DNA from: Rachycentron canadum
Taxonomy: Eukaryota; Chordata; Actinopteri; Carangiformes; Rachycentridae
Assembly (NCBI GenBank): GCA_038496675.1
Contig: CM076653.1
Span: 24,132,148 to 24,196,147, forward strand
Direction of reading: 5' to 3'
DNA: 64,000 nucleotides
This document shows, in pieces, positions 15,301-28,705 of the stretch. The first letter of the stretch is position 1; each line of letters opens with the position of its first letter. The translations under genes were made by a program, and so were the position numbers. The notes below the pieces were generated by a model. It saw only the letters and a list, made by a program, of their open reading frames with translations, made no database searches and was not told where the DNA came from.

Positions 15301-18300
15301 TGGCCTGTTTACAGTAACTGGAAATTAAACTGGAAATCTTCTTTAACAAGAATGTGAATAGTGATTCCCGTAGAATTCAGTGTTTTCGTAAGAGTGCAAT
15401 GCAGTGATTGAAAATATGACTAGTAGTTTAAAAGACTGACTTATTGTCGCTCTCTTCTTCTAAGCTTTAATTAGCTGATTTCCTTCAAAACTGCAGTAAC
15501 AGGAAGCTTCATACATATTCTATAAAAGAAAAGCACACTGTGCAACCAATCGGCTTAATACTAAATGAGCCTTCAAGTTGTCCAGTTCTGTTGGCTTTAG
15601 TTGCCTCTCACTGGCTTGTCCGAAAATACTAAGTAATTGTTCAGCCTGAAATGCTTTTATATGCTTTGGTACTGCTTGAACCATAAGCTGGAGCTCACAG
15701 CAGTTGATGTGATGAAAGAGGAGGAGGGAGTTATAAATTATTTTAAACACACCTTAACACAACACCTTAAGGGAAATAAAGTTCAGCACTGCAGGGAGAA
15801 ATCAGTAAGACTTCATATATTTTAGAACAAAGGAGAAACTACTCAGTCCATTTTAAGCATTTTCTAACAGCAACAGCAGAGCATGGCACAAGCATTTCTG
15901 CACAAACCTTCAGTGCCCTTTCTACCAGTGCACCCAATAATGTAGGCATTACATACTGCATGATGGATTGCAAGAGTTATCACAGCTTTCACTTGAGCCA
16001 GGTCAATACACTGAACTCTTAGCAGACAAGACCCTGAACAAATGAAATCTCAGCTCCCAAACTATCAGCATATCAGCAACTCTGCACTTTTCTTATGTTT
16101 GGGCAGGGAGATTCTATGTTATCTCCAAGGATGACAGAAATGTAATAAATCTGTTACATAACAGGTTCCCTGATGAGACAAGTGTGTTCTATGCACGGTA
16201 ATGGCCTGAGGACCTAAGTATATTATACAAAGAGATTGAAGCTCTCCAGCAGTTTGACAGCTCACACAAAGTCATTCACACCTTTGGGTAGTAGAGACAA
16301 ACAAATTCAAGACATTCTTTATGGTTTGTAGAAGCCATTTATTGTTGTAAATGGTGTCTCTAGACCAGAGGGTGTGCAAAAATGACAGAAAATAACCCGA
16401 TTTGTAGCTTACACTATTTGTCCATACATGTTTACACCCATCAGTACTTCTGTCATTGAAGTTTGCTGCCTCATCCTTTTCAAACTTCAAATATATCCTT
16501 AGAGGTTGTGGAAAGCTGAGACATATCACTGGCACAGAACATGATATTGAGAGGATGCACACAAAGGCCATCATGTGGACTGTTTTTTTGCTGGTAAAAC
16601 CTGGTCTATTACACTCGCTGGGACTATACCCGAATCTACTAGCATAGATAATTACACAATAAACATTATGATGGACAATGTTGTGCTGAGACTCAAAAAT
16701 AATTGGCAAACAATGTCACAGCATTTATGACATGGAAACTGCAGGTCTATTAGCCCCAAAGCTATACTCTTAAAAGCAGCGCTGTCCTCCCTGTGCACAT
16801 GTAGCTCTGGCTCCAGGCTTGGGACTTGTTTTATTGCTAACAATTTATTTGCGTATTATCAGCTGGCATTGTTTCCTAAAACTGTCATCCTATGAATGTA
16901 CATGTAGTGAATACTGATGCACTACTGTGTATCGATTCATGGGCAAGTCATAATATTGTTTTCGTAAATGTGTGAACCAACATCAGTTGTCTTATCAGTT
17001 TTTATTATACTGTTCACACTGTATGTTTAGATTGGCTGATTAATATAGGGCCAGTTCACATCTCCAAATCCCATGTTTGAGTGCAATGAGCTTTATCTAT
17101 GTGAACAGTTTACAGCAGGTGACCACGACTTCCAGCCTCATTTTGTTCTTGAAATTAATTCAGTCTTAAATCAACATAAGTCACACTATAATTAAAAGCC
17201 ACCAAGAGGAGGAAAAAAAAAAAACACTCATGTCAGCATCCTATCTGTAATCAGATACGAGAAACAACAATATTTTCCACATGGTGTAAAGAACAAATGG
17301 AAGTGTCAACACAATGGTGGTAAAATAATTGCAAAAGCCATGAACGCTGGCAGTTATGTGTAGATAAAATCTTACATTAACAAGTATATCCATTCAGCTA
17401 ATTGCACTTGCTAACAAAACTGCTCCAAAGGTAACACAGCAAGCATTGCTGATATGGACTATTTAAATGCCCTCACAACAAGGGTAGAAATAGGGGGTAA
17501 CCATCTTGGAAGATGGTAATAACAACATAATGGTGTGTGAATGCAGCATTTTCCTTTACATAAATGAAGCTTTAAACTGGGTTTTTCGTTGTGTTTACAT
17601 GACATCACCATCTGTCAGCTGACACATACCTACTGTTTTCAACTCAGGTAGTTATAATCTAATGTGAAAATACTGCAGGCTTCTTTTTTTGTCTCTTTCT
17701 TCGCCCATACCTGATTTCTTGGTAGTCTCCTTCTCGTATGTCAGACAGGTGGCAGCAGAGGGCAGAGTGGAATCAATCATCTTCAGATACTGCTCCCTGG
17801 CCAGACTCAAAATTACCTTCAAGTCATTGATGGGTATTGAGGTCAAGGCTGATGTTTTCTCTTTCTGACCTGGACACACAAGCAGGTGCTGGTTTTCATT
17901 TCAGCAACATTTTATATTTAGCTCGTGGCTCACTGACATACTTACAGGTTGGTGGAAGTTTGGCATCAGTATTAATGTCACATAAGTAAGTTCAGAATTA
18001 ATCAAATCAATTCAAGAGTGTAAAGAGTGTATTCTTCATTAGTTTTAGTTGTATTTTAAAGCTACACTGGGTAATTATTCTTTGGTAGCCTCCCATATAA
18101 GAAATGCATAGGGCTGCAATGACAATGAAAATTGAATTTTTGTAAAAAGAAAAACTTTTAATTGTATCTAATGTTAGTTAAATGATAAAATACTTTTAGA
18201 ATGTCAACAGCATCAGCAATAAATTTCACAATAAAAACAAAACACTTTGTTTCATTCCAATAGTTGAGAGTTCGATATCCATGGAAATGGAAACAGAGAA

Positions 18301-21300
18301 AAATGATGACTGAAGTCCTTGGCACACACATGTATCAGCTTGCATAAAGCAGAGATACAGACTGGTTACAGTCTATGAGATGAAGACCCCAATGACTGTG
18401 CTCTCTCTATCTCTCACACACACACACTTCACATAATCAGAAAAACTTCAGTACTTCTAACTTTTGCAACTTATAAGGACATGCCTCTTCCCAATTTAAT
18501 GCAGAGTCAGAACATATTGGGATGAATTTCATTAAGGCCTGTGGTCTGTCAGGCCTCTTCATTCTGCTCATGGCCTTTTCAAAGAATAGCGCTAACACTT
18601 TTCCTCCAGTTTGAAGAATTTCACTCCTCTTCCTTTAATCTGGCTCCACTCCACTGGTGTTCCACTATCTTTGCCTGCCAAGGAGACATTATGTGGGTCT
18701 GTAAAATAATGATATTTCAACAAGAGTCTTTCTATGCACCAGGCTGCGCTGAGGGATAGAAAAGGGCTGCGAGTTCGCATTGATGACAGATCAAGAGGCT
18801 TAGAGTATCTCTTCCATGCATCTCTTTGTCTCAGGACACTATCTATCTTAAAGACGGTTGATCTCAAATAAATTTATATCAAACAAGCAACACTGAGGAC
18901 TCCTGTCAAATAATTTTTCTCTACCTGTGGGTAACTGAATAAAACAGACATATAGAGTTAATAGCATTAGCACATCATCTAGCAATTCTTCACATTACAT
19001 CACAAAAAGAATCAAAGATTGATCAACTTTTTTACATTCTTTTATGTTGTGTATTATGTGTATGTATGTCTATATATTTTGTATCCTCAAATCATGAAGA
19101 TTCAGATTTAGTACCAAGTTGTAGTAGTTGTGCTATGCTGGATAAAATTAATGATGAGATGGTGAACAGGTGCTAATTAAAGAGAGGTGTGAGGCATATC
19201 TAAGCAAGCAGCCATGTTAAGGGTCAAGGAAGGGTTTATTACATGAGGCAAACACGTCTCTCTCTTTCTGGTCCCATATAACTCTCAAATCAGTTATCTC
19301 CTCTACTATGTTGTCATGGGGTCATTTCCCTCACCTGCTTGGGGGAATAATATTTTGACTGACATATCATAATGAGTTTAAGGTGCTATGCTGAGGTTAT
19401 TGTGATACTTTGACATGCAAGCAATTAATCAAAGCACAACAGCAGCTCTCAAGTATAACAAATACTGTGATGGCTAGACAGTGTGTAATCATCTGTATTA
19501 TTGTCTACATTATGCTCAGTTCTACATTTTTCACTATGCGTTTCTTTTTCGCCAGAACTACAGTATATTCTGAGATTCATTTTCCATTTCAGAAGCTCTT
19601 TAAATGTCATACTTACTGAGATATTCTTTGAGTACCAGAGTCTGAACCTGGGTCACCTTCCTCTCTCTCTTCAGCAGGCTGTCTCCTTGGAAACAGGGCA
19701 GAGGGCGGAGGATGTCGCCTACAGCACCTCGTGAACCGAGAGACAGACATAGTAAAATGGGGGGAGGGGAACACAATAATGACATAATTTGCAAATGTCA
19801 ATTGTGTATTGTTTGGAATGGGACTCACTGAACATTTTGGTACTGCTCTAGTGGAACTAGGGGCAACAGAGATCTGAAGGCCACTCCACCCTTTGGTCAA
19901 TTTACTTCAAATATTAGAAAGTCTGTATTAAAAACTCATGGCATGGGCTTTGAGAGATGAAGGAGTATAACAGGCAGAGATGGTCCAATGAAAGACACAG
20001 TTTGAGGTTTGAAGGATCCAGTGTTTTTTTTAACTTTGACACATACTACAGCCTGTCCGCTACCATAGAAAGGCTTAGTTGCTGTGCCAAAGTACTACTG
20101 TAGAACACCTTCTGGTGAATGAATATATATTATATTATTTAAGCAACTTCCCAAAATGAATAGAAAAAACAATGAGTTATACTCACTGACAGAAAAAACA
20201 AATTTCAAATTTTCAAATTAAAGTCAACCACATTTAATCCATATATTTTCATTACATCACAACATGTTATGTAGTGAAATGTGTAGACTTTTGACTGTAA
20301 GTACAGTACAGTGTTGCCAGCTGTCAAAATGTGGTAAGAATAATGCTAGAAAACAACGTGAAATCTTTTTTTACATTTTCCTTGAATAATATCAGACACA
20401 TCAATCACCAGTGCTGCCTGAATCCAGACAATAGCCCAAGCCCTATAACAGATTGGATATCTCAGCCTCTGCTGCTTTGTTGTTGACCATCTTTTCCTAA
20501 ATCTGTTTCATGTAAATCTTCAAACTTTATGGAAGAGGACCACATTACTGAATTACCCTCCAACAGCAGCATCTGCAATATTTTGGTTTGAGGATGATCC
20601 CAAAGACAAATCCTTTTCACTGGGGAAAGTACTGGAACAACAAGCTCTTTGCAATTATTACTGGTTTTTCATGGCTGACCGAAAAAAAGATACTCTCTTT
20701 TCTTGAATATTCCTCTGTGCTTGGACACCTAGTCCGTTCAATTAGAAACAAAACCACTCTTGTGGCATTACTGACAATTCTCAGAATATTCAACATGTGA
20801 TTAGTGGTTGACTATGACTAAGAATATGCTTCATTCTGATGTCGGGGTCTGTTGGGAACCACTGGATTAAAAGATAAACCTACGATTATTGTTCCAATAT
20901 GTAAATGGGTGGTTGCTGAATTATTGTTTTTGAATTATTATTGCAGAATTTGTAACTTGAAACACACACAGGCACCTCACACTAGTACTTGATACGAAGG
21001 TGTAATGATATGCTTTGGTTAAGGTGCAACAACCTTCAAGTGTGCATTTTAAGACTTTCATTTTTATTGAAAAGTCTGCCATGACATTGCAGCAGTTGGG
21101 GCACCTTTTACAGTCCTGCTCTGCATTTAAAAATATTTCAAAAACGTCTCCTGAAGGTTGCATGAAATGTTAACAGCAGGGAGTCTCAGGAGGAATCCCT
21201 TCAATAGGTCTCTTGAATATCATATAAAGCTAAAGAACAGTAAAAGACTTTCATCATAAAAGACGCTTTAAGTTTTGGGAACAAAAACAAACAGTGTGAG

Positions 21301-24300
21301 ATTTCTTTTCCACATTTGCCTATCCATCTATCTAGTCTCCTACAAACAAGAAAGTACATATCAGAGCACACATTTTTGTTTAGTCTTCTGTCCAGTCCAT
21401 CAGCCACCATATTCCTTCTAATCACCCTTTATCTTATCCTATCAGTACCCTTTGTCTGTAATTAATTGTTCTTATGTTAGTGACAAAGATGACAGTATCT
21501 GGAAAAGAACAGTCACAACTTTCCAGTAATGGGAGACAGAGGGTAGTAAAAGTGAAGGAGGGAGAGGTGGCAAAAAAGAGACATATGAGGACAACACAAA
21601 TGAAGAAAATCTCTAGAGTCAGAAATAGCCAATAGCGTTAAAGACTATCAGTTTTTGTAACACAGGCTAGTGTGATGAACAAAGACAGCCCCTCAACCTC
21701 TGTCAGAGAAGCCAGAAGAGCTTCTACTCCAATCAAGCTGAGGAGCAGCTTTAAGAGAACAGGATGCTTGAAGGGATTTTTTCACAATGTAGCAGAGAGC
21801 AAATTACTGCTACATGTTCCAAAGCCTCCAAATGCTAATAAAATACTAGTGCTCTCTAAATTTGATTACAGTACAAGAGAGGTTTTCAAACTGTAGAGTG
21901 TAGAGGGAGAGATGTGGGGCAAAGGTACTGTGTGGGATGTGTGCATGTGCTGGGGTTCTACAAACAGGAAGTTAGTTATTGCAGTGCGGACTGCTGTTTG
22001 ACCTGCTCACCAACACAGACAGGCTGTGCCACAGAGTTCATGAAGGCAATTAAAGTAGTTTAGTAAGGTGGTTTAAAACCCTCAACATGAAGATTTGTTC
22101 TCCTCCCCTGAGTTCTCAAATCCTAACACACAGAAATTAATTCAGAGTGACTTACACTAGAAATCAGAAAAAAAAAATAAATACACTCAGGAACTCGCTT
22201 CGAAAAGAAAGAATGTAACCTAGTGAATATAAACAAAAAACACAGGAATATGTGCCTTGGTTTAGCCTCTGAAAACCCCTGCAGTACAACATTAGGACAA
22301 AGGGGAGGTGACAAACATTCATCGTGACAGTGACTAACACAGAAACACACACACCTCTTCAAACATGACAACATAATATACCTGATGATGACAGAGATTT
22401 CTCACTCAGCAACCTGGTGACAGTTGCCATGGCAGCCGCTCCATTAATTTGACTGTCTGAGTGTAATATCCTGACCCTGCAGCCTCTAAACCCAACATCG
22501 TCTGAGCCCTGGACCAGCAGAAAGTAGTGAGCACTTTCACCTTTCACCTCTACGTCAGGCACTACAGGTTGAGGCAGGGAGAACAGAGGTTACATCAAGA
22601 GCTAATCAACAACAGAAAAATATTATTATATGACAAGTATTGTTGTATGGAACTGTCTGCTGCTCCCTCTGTATAGTGTTTCTTATTCTGCTTATATTGC
22701 AGGTTAAGTGTATCAACATATACTTAATCCAGATGTACTTTTTTCTTACTATGTTTTACTCTTTGTTGCATCAATCCAATTTCAGTATATTGGACATATC
22801 AGTTATTCTTTGTTTGATATTTATTTCATGCAGTTTTCCAGATTGAATCAGTCTGAGTCTGCTTCCAATGGAGGGATTTATTATGCTAAGTATCAGTGTA
22901 GTCTGAGTAACCACTTTGTATCACTACAGAAGATATAGACGATATAGCTCCTCTCTGTTGTTGCCAGTCATCCATTTAATGAGGTAATGAAAAGGGCTTG
23001 AAAAGAAAGAAATGTTTTACCAGGTAAGGACTTTGGTCTCCTTGCTATAGACTCCCTCCAGCGCTGGGAGCTGAGTTGGGTGGCTGTGGGCTGGGCGATG
23101 GGGGTGACTATACATGACAGGCTGAACAATGCTCCAACCTAGAGAAAGAAATAGTCAATAAACCTGAACACACAGTTCCTCGAATCACATACAAAAGGAA
23201 TCTTGTATCTATCTTCTATGTCTGAAATACCTTTCACTGGGGACTAAAGAAAAAATGATTTCCTTCTCAAGTATAAACCTTTAGAAATGTATTTCTTTGC
23301 TTCACTGGAAAATACAACTTTCTACATCAGACTTTTGCACATATAAGAACACCGCTGAGGGGCATATACCTCTCCACGCAGTGACCTCAGCTGGTCCAAC
23401 AGAAGTTTAGCCTTGGCTGACTTCCCACACAGACCTCTGTCAGTTGTTAAGGAATAATACAATATTCAGGAGCAGAAGTTACAAACTGCATTTTGATACT
23501 GGAAAAATAATTTGCCACATTTGTAATAAAAAGCTGTAACTTTCAGAATATCAATATGCATTGCATATATCAACATTCAATTATTATTTCATAACTATCA
23601 AAGATATATGCATTTTACAATACAACATCCTGTTAATATACTTAAATCTGAACATACAGTGTAGCCGTTTCACACAAGCAGCTTAATTTAAATGTGGATC
23701 AAAGTAGAATGATGTTGCTTTAGTTCTTTTGAAGTGCACACACACACTTTGAAACAAGGATACAATTCAAAGTGGGTGCTGGACATCAGAAAGCTGGGCA
23801 GGTCTGACAGATGAACCAGTTGAATCAAGTCCAAAATTGGTGCGTAGTAATGACAGACCTGCGAACACAGAGAGAGGATGGGCGTGGAAATAATGACAGA
23901 GACAAGACAAAGACAAAGAAAAAAAGAAAAAGAAAAAAACAACTGGGTTATTTCACTGAATTTCAAAAGAAAGCTATATTTAAGGAATGGAAGAGGAGGG
24001 ATTAAGCCAGAGAAAAGAAAATTGAGTGGTTGAAAAAGATCAACTTCTTACTCGAGCTACAACTAACAATTATTTAAATGATCAATTAATCCATCAATTA
24101 TTTTGTTTGGTTGATAAAATGTCAGGACACATTCCAACAGCAAAAGCTTTCAGATGTTACATTTTGTCTGACCAACAGTATAAAGCACAAAAATATTGAT
24201 ATTAAACAGACAAAAAGGAACTAAGCAAGGCAGTAAATCTTCACACTGGAGAAGCTGGAACCAGAAAGTGTTGGTCTCTTTCTGCTTAAATGAGTAAAAA

Positions 24301-26017
24301 CAGTTGTCAGACTTTTAAATTAACTGATAATTGTTACTATAAGAGTTACTAAACACCTGAACACCTAACGACCTAAAGACAGAATAGTGCGTAATTGTTT
24401 TCTTTCAGAAACCGATTAGAGGTAAGTCCTAAACACACTGTAACTCACAATAAAAAAAAGACCTACATTTCAACAGCCTGCCCTACTTATCTAATGAGGT
24501 TATAAGGAAATCAATAAAATATAAACAATTTGTCACATGGAAAAACAGGTCATTCTCATATACAGAAATGTAAACGAATACAGGGCAAAGCCTGAAATTT
24601 AATTCTCATAATTTATTGAACTGGAACAAGAATGAAGTGGCGACCTATTTCAGAGAGAGTCCTATAGATTAAGAGAAGATTTTAATGAATACCAGTTGAA
24701 TTCCTACTTTGCTGGCAAGATGGGAAAGTTTATTTCTCCCCGTTTCAACCCAGTTAAGAGTCTGAGTAATGCAGTGGCCTGTAGAGACAAGCCAAACAGA
24801 TCATTAAAACCTCTAATATTCAACTATCCTCATTACTTACAACCACTGGAAATGATCCTTGGAAATGGTTTAAAAATCACATATGCCTATGGTTTAAAGG
24901 TTTTTTGCATGTTTAAACATGAATCTGTGCAACTATGTAATTCCATATTATCCCCATTCATTCCTTTACATAGATTGTTGTAATCCATTCCTGTGCACTT
25001 CTTCTGCACAACACTGGCTTTATTTCCACAAGTACAACAGAAATTTAATGTTCTGTACTATTTCCATTTCTCTTTAACATCAGTAAAGTTGTGTTACTCT
25101 GTAACATCAAATTATAAAAGTCACATATTAGGTCATAGGCAGGGGTAAGGGTGAAACACATTAGGTAGCAGCAAGTAGGATTTTTACTGCATATTAAAAT
25201 GCTCATGAGTGGAGGAAGTGTGAAGGTTTTAATGGAGATGTAGTGAGAGGACAGTTTAAATCCCAAAAGAAAGTGTAAGGTGAATCTCTCTTCCTCCTTT
25301 GACAAAGGGATAAGGTGTTATTAAAAAGGACACTCCAAGAGATGAAATGTCACCATTTGAATAAGTTGTAGAGCTGTTGAATCTGTGAGAGGGCATTTAA
25401 CTGCATCATTGTGAGCAGTGCTGTAGTATTTAATTAAGGTAATAAGGTTTGTTTGACACAGATAAACCAGCTAAAAAAGATGATTGACTCCTTTCATGCT
25501 GCCAAACAACTTATTTTCTGTTTGGACTGAAAATACACAGACACACAACTGCAGAGAGCAATGTCATCACATGCAGTTACAAAGCACAGCAACGGGTGTA
25601 GCCGCAGTGTTTCTGGATTAACTGCAATGTGCGGTGCAAGTGGCAGGTCTGTTTACAGTGTTTCTGAGCTCTGAGAGACACAGCGTCGAAAAGAGGTGAA
25701 AATTAGTATGTTCACCCGGGTGTCACGATTACATCAGTGGCAATCATAAATACCTCTATCTACTGATAGAGGTATTCACTGCCATGTCAGATTGAACTGA
25801 CATGGGAGTGAAAGCTGATTGTAATCTTTCATACAAGACAAAAACCAGATGTTTTTTGTCTGGTGTAAATGGGGCTTTAATTAATGATATAATGGAAATG
25901 ATAAGAATTCCTATACTTCACACTTGCTGCACGTTATTCCAAAAAGTAGATTTCATACATACACTGAAAAACCTCTTTTTTCGTAGTGACACATCACAGT
26001 GTGGCCTCTCAGCCACT

Positions 26018-26063
<46 letters not shown>

Positions 26064-28674
26064 CACAGTGACAGTGAGGAGGCCTAATAGTTTTTGTCTG
26101 TGCATAGTTTAGATTGTGTGTATGTGTGTCCACGAGTCATTACAGAGCCAGTTATCCCAGCAGTGCAGAATTGTGATATTTTTGTTGTCCTCAGAGTTTG
26201 TTTTTTTTTATTGTGTGCCAAGACAATCATCACCATCTGCTTCTTTGCATAGGGATCTGATTAGATCACACAACACACACATAAACACTGTCTCACTCTC
26301 CATAGACTCATTAATGGGTAGTGCACACAAACATACACACACCTTAACTATGTAAATCTGCTGTGTTAACTGAGTAATGAGTACACACGACAACACAAAC
26401 ACTGAGGTATCTCTTGCCAGACAAAAACTCAGAAAGCAGACAATAGTTAAGATAAACACAACACACAGGTATCACAACTCTTGCCTGAAGAGCCAATTCT
26501 TTTCAATATTTCATTAATGTGTTTAAAAGCAGCCTTTCAACCGAGTGCTTTTAATGCTAATCTAATTAATGCTAGTAAAAGCTGCCTGTGTGTGTGTCCC
26601 ATATCTGGCCATAACTTCTTAGGCAAAGCTCCTGTGTGGTTTTATTGTTATGGATATTAATCTACATAAGAAACTCATTACATAAATATACAAACTGTTA
26701 TAAAAGACCTTGTTTGACACAGACTACAATCTCTATGCAAATATACAGTTTTTACAAAGCACACACCCACCACCATACAAACGTACAACTAAAATGTATC
26801 TTCTCCACAGAAAAGAACATACACTCAGATTATTATTGTTACATGTCATTACATGAGCTGCAGGCTTTATTACTTCTCTTCGACAAATGTCATTCAACTC
26901 TGACTAGGTGGTTATTGCAGTGGCGAAATGAAAAGTGGATGAATACATGTTCCAATATTTAGAGCTCACACAATTAGTTTATTTGTGATTTAATCAGGAT
27001 ATCTCCTGATTAAATCACAAATAAACTAATACTAACACTAATAAACTAAACTATTTATTCAATGATGTACTGTATCAAGAAACAAGACTCTACAGCCATG
27101 CTAGCACCTCTGTAAGACTGGCTAACATGCTTCGCAGGTATGTTTAACTTAAACTACCAACTAAGATGATGACTGAGTTTAGTGCTTACAGACTAAATTC
27201 AAAGTAAAGCTCAGGTTGATGTGGATGCTATTAGTTAAGCAAAATATTTGGCCAAAAACCGAAATACTGGAGACGTTTAGAAAACTTAAAATAGATGAAA
27301 GTTATTGAGATATTTCAGTCTGGATCAATGATGCACTGACCGACCACCACGGTCATCCCAAAATAAATGCCACTAAGTTCTCTAGTTCCAGGTCCATGAA
27401 GACCTCAACATGTAGGTCATGAGTCACTGACTGTCAATATTGTTGATACATCAACTGAGGCTACGCACTGCAAATGAAGATATCAGTGAGCTGACAGCTC
27501 ACTCTAGTTTCTCAGTACCAGTGAGTGACTCATCACATCACCTTAGAACAAATAACTCAGACGAATGCACGATTAAAAATTATGCATAAGAAAACAAGAA
27601 TATCTAAGATTTTGGCTAAAAAGTTAAGGCCAAGTGAAGGTGAGTACATACGATTTGGTGAAACATGATGTACAAAAGATGTATGAAAACTCCATTGAAG
27701 TATTTCCATTTAAAACCTTGGGCATTGGCCTTCCTTGACGATCTGTCAAATCTATATTCTAAAACCGTTTTCTGGCTACAAGACCAACAGAAGTACTCGA
27801 GGTCGACACTCATTTGGCAGATAAAATACATGTGATTTTTCTGACTCATGGTCCTTCTGTCACAGGTTCCTCATTGCAATTAAGGGGCAACCAGGACCTG
27901 ACCCTTTTGAACTTGTCTCTTTCTAGCCACCAGAAATGATTAGAAGACAGAGTCTATGCAGCTCATTCAACTCTTAGCTTTGAGATAAGATGTAGGTTGA
28001 ACTAAGGGTTAAAGGTACTCTTCTACCCTAAACGAAAATTCAGCTATTATCTACTCACTGTCAATCAAACCTTCCTTGAAATTTGAAGGAATTTGTCTAG
28101 CAGAGCTGAGCAAATCAGTGAAAAAGGATCAAAACCTTCATTCATTTACTACTCACCGACTTAATTCTGCTCATGTTGGTAAACACTTTCTCCAATGCAT
28201 GTGTTCATGAACTGCACCCTTAAAAAAGTACTAGTTTGAGTTCAGTCACGTTCCTCCAGCCCATCAAACTAATCTTAGTCTACGTTCACTCCAAGTGAAG
28301 CAGGTGATATGGATGTCACAAGCATGAATGCTGAGCCTCAGGCTACATCCACACTCATACGTTTTAGTTTCAAAATGCATCACTTTTGTTACATTTACTC
28401 CTGGCACCCACAATACACCGCAGCTGTCAAGCCCTTAAAATGGAGACCTCAGAAAAAGCTGCAGGCCGGCCCATTTTCAGATTGAAAACTCTTTGTAGTC
28501 TGGACTGGCAGAAACAGAGACTTTTGTAAACAATGATGCAGATACCTGCCTCACTTCATAATTGGTCTTATGAGTCACAACAACCAGGCAATGGTGAATA
28601 TAACATGGATAGTGACCTAAGGTAATGTAACCAATTTGTTTAATCACTCAGAACACAGTCACATTGCATGGCTC

Positions 28675-28705
<31 letters not shown>

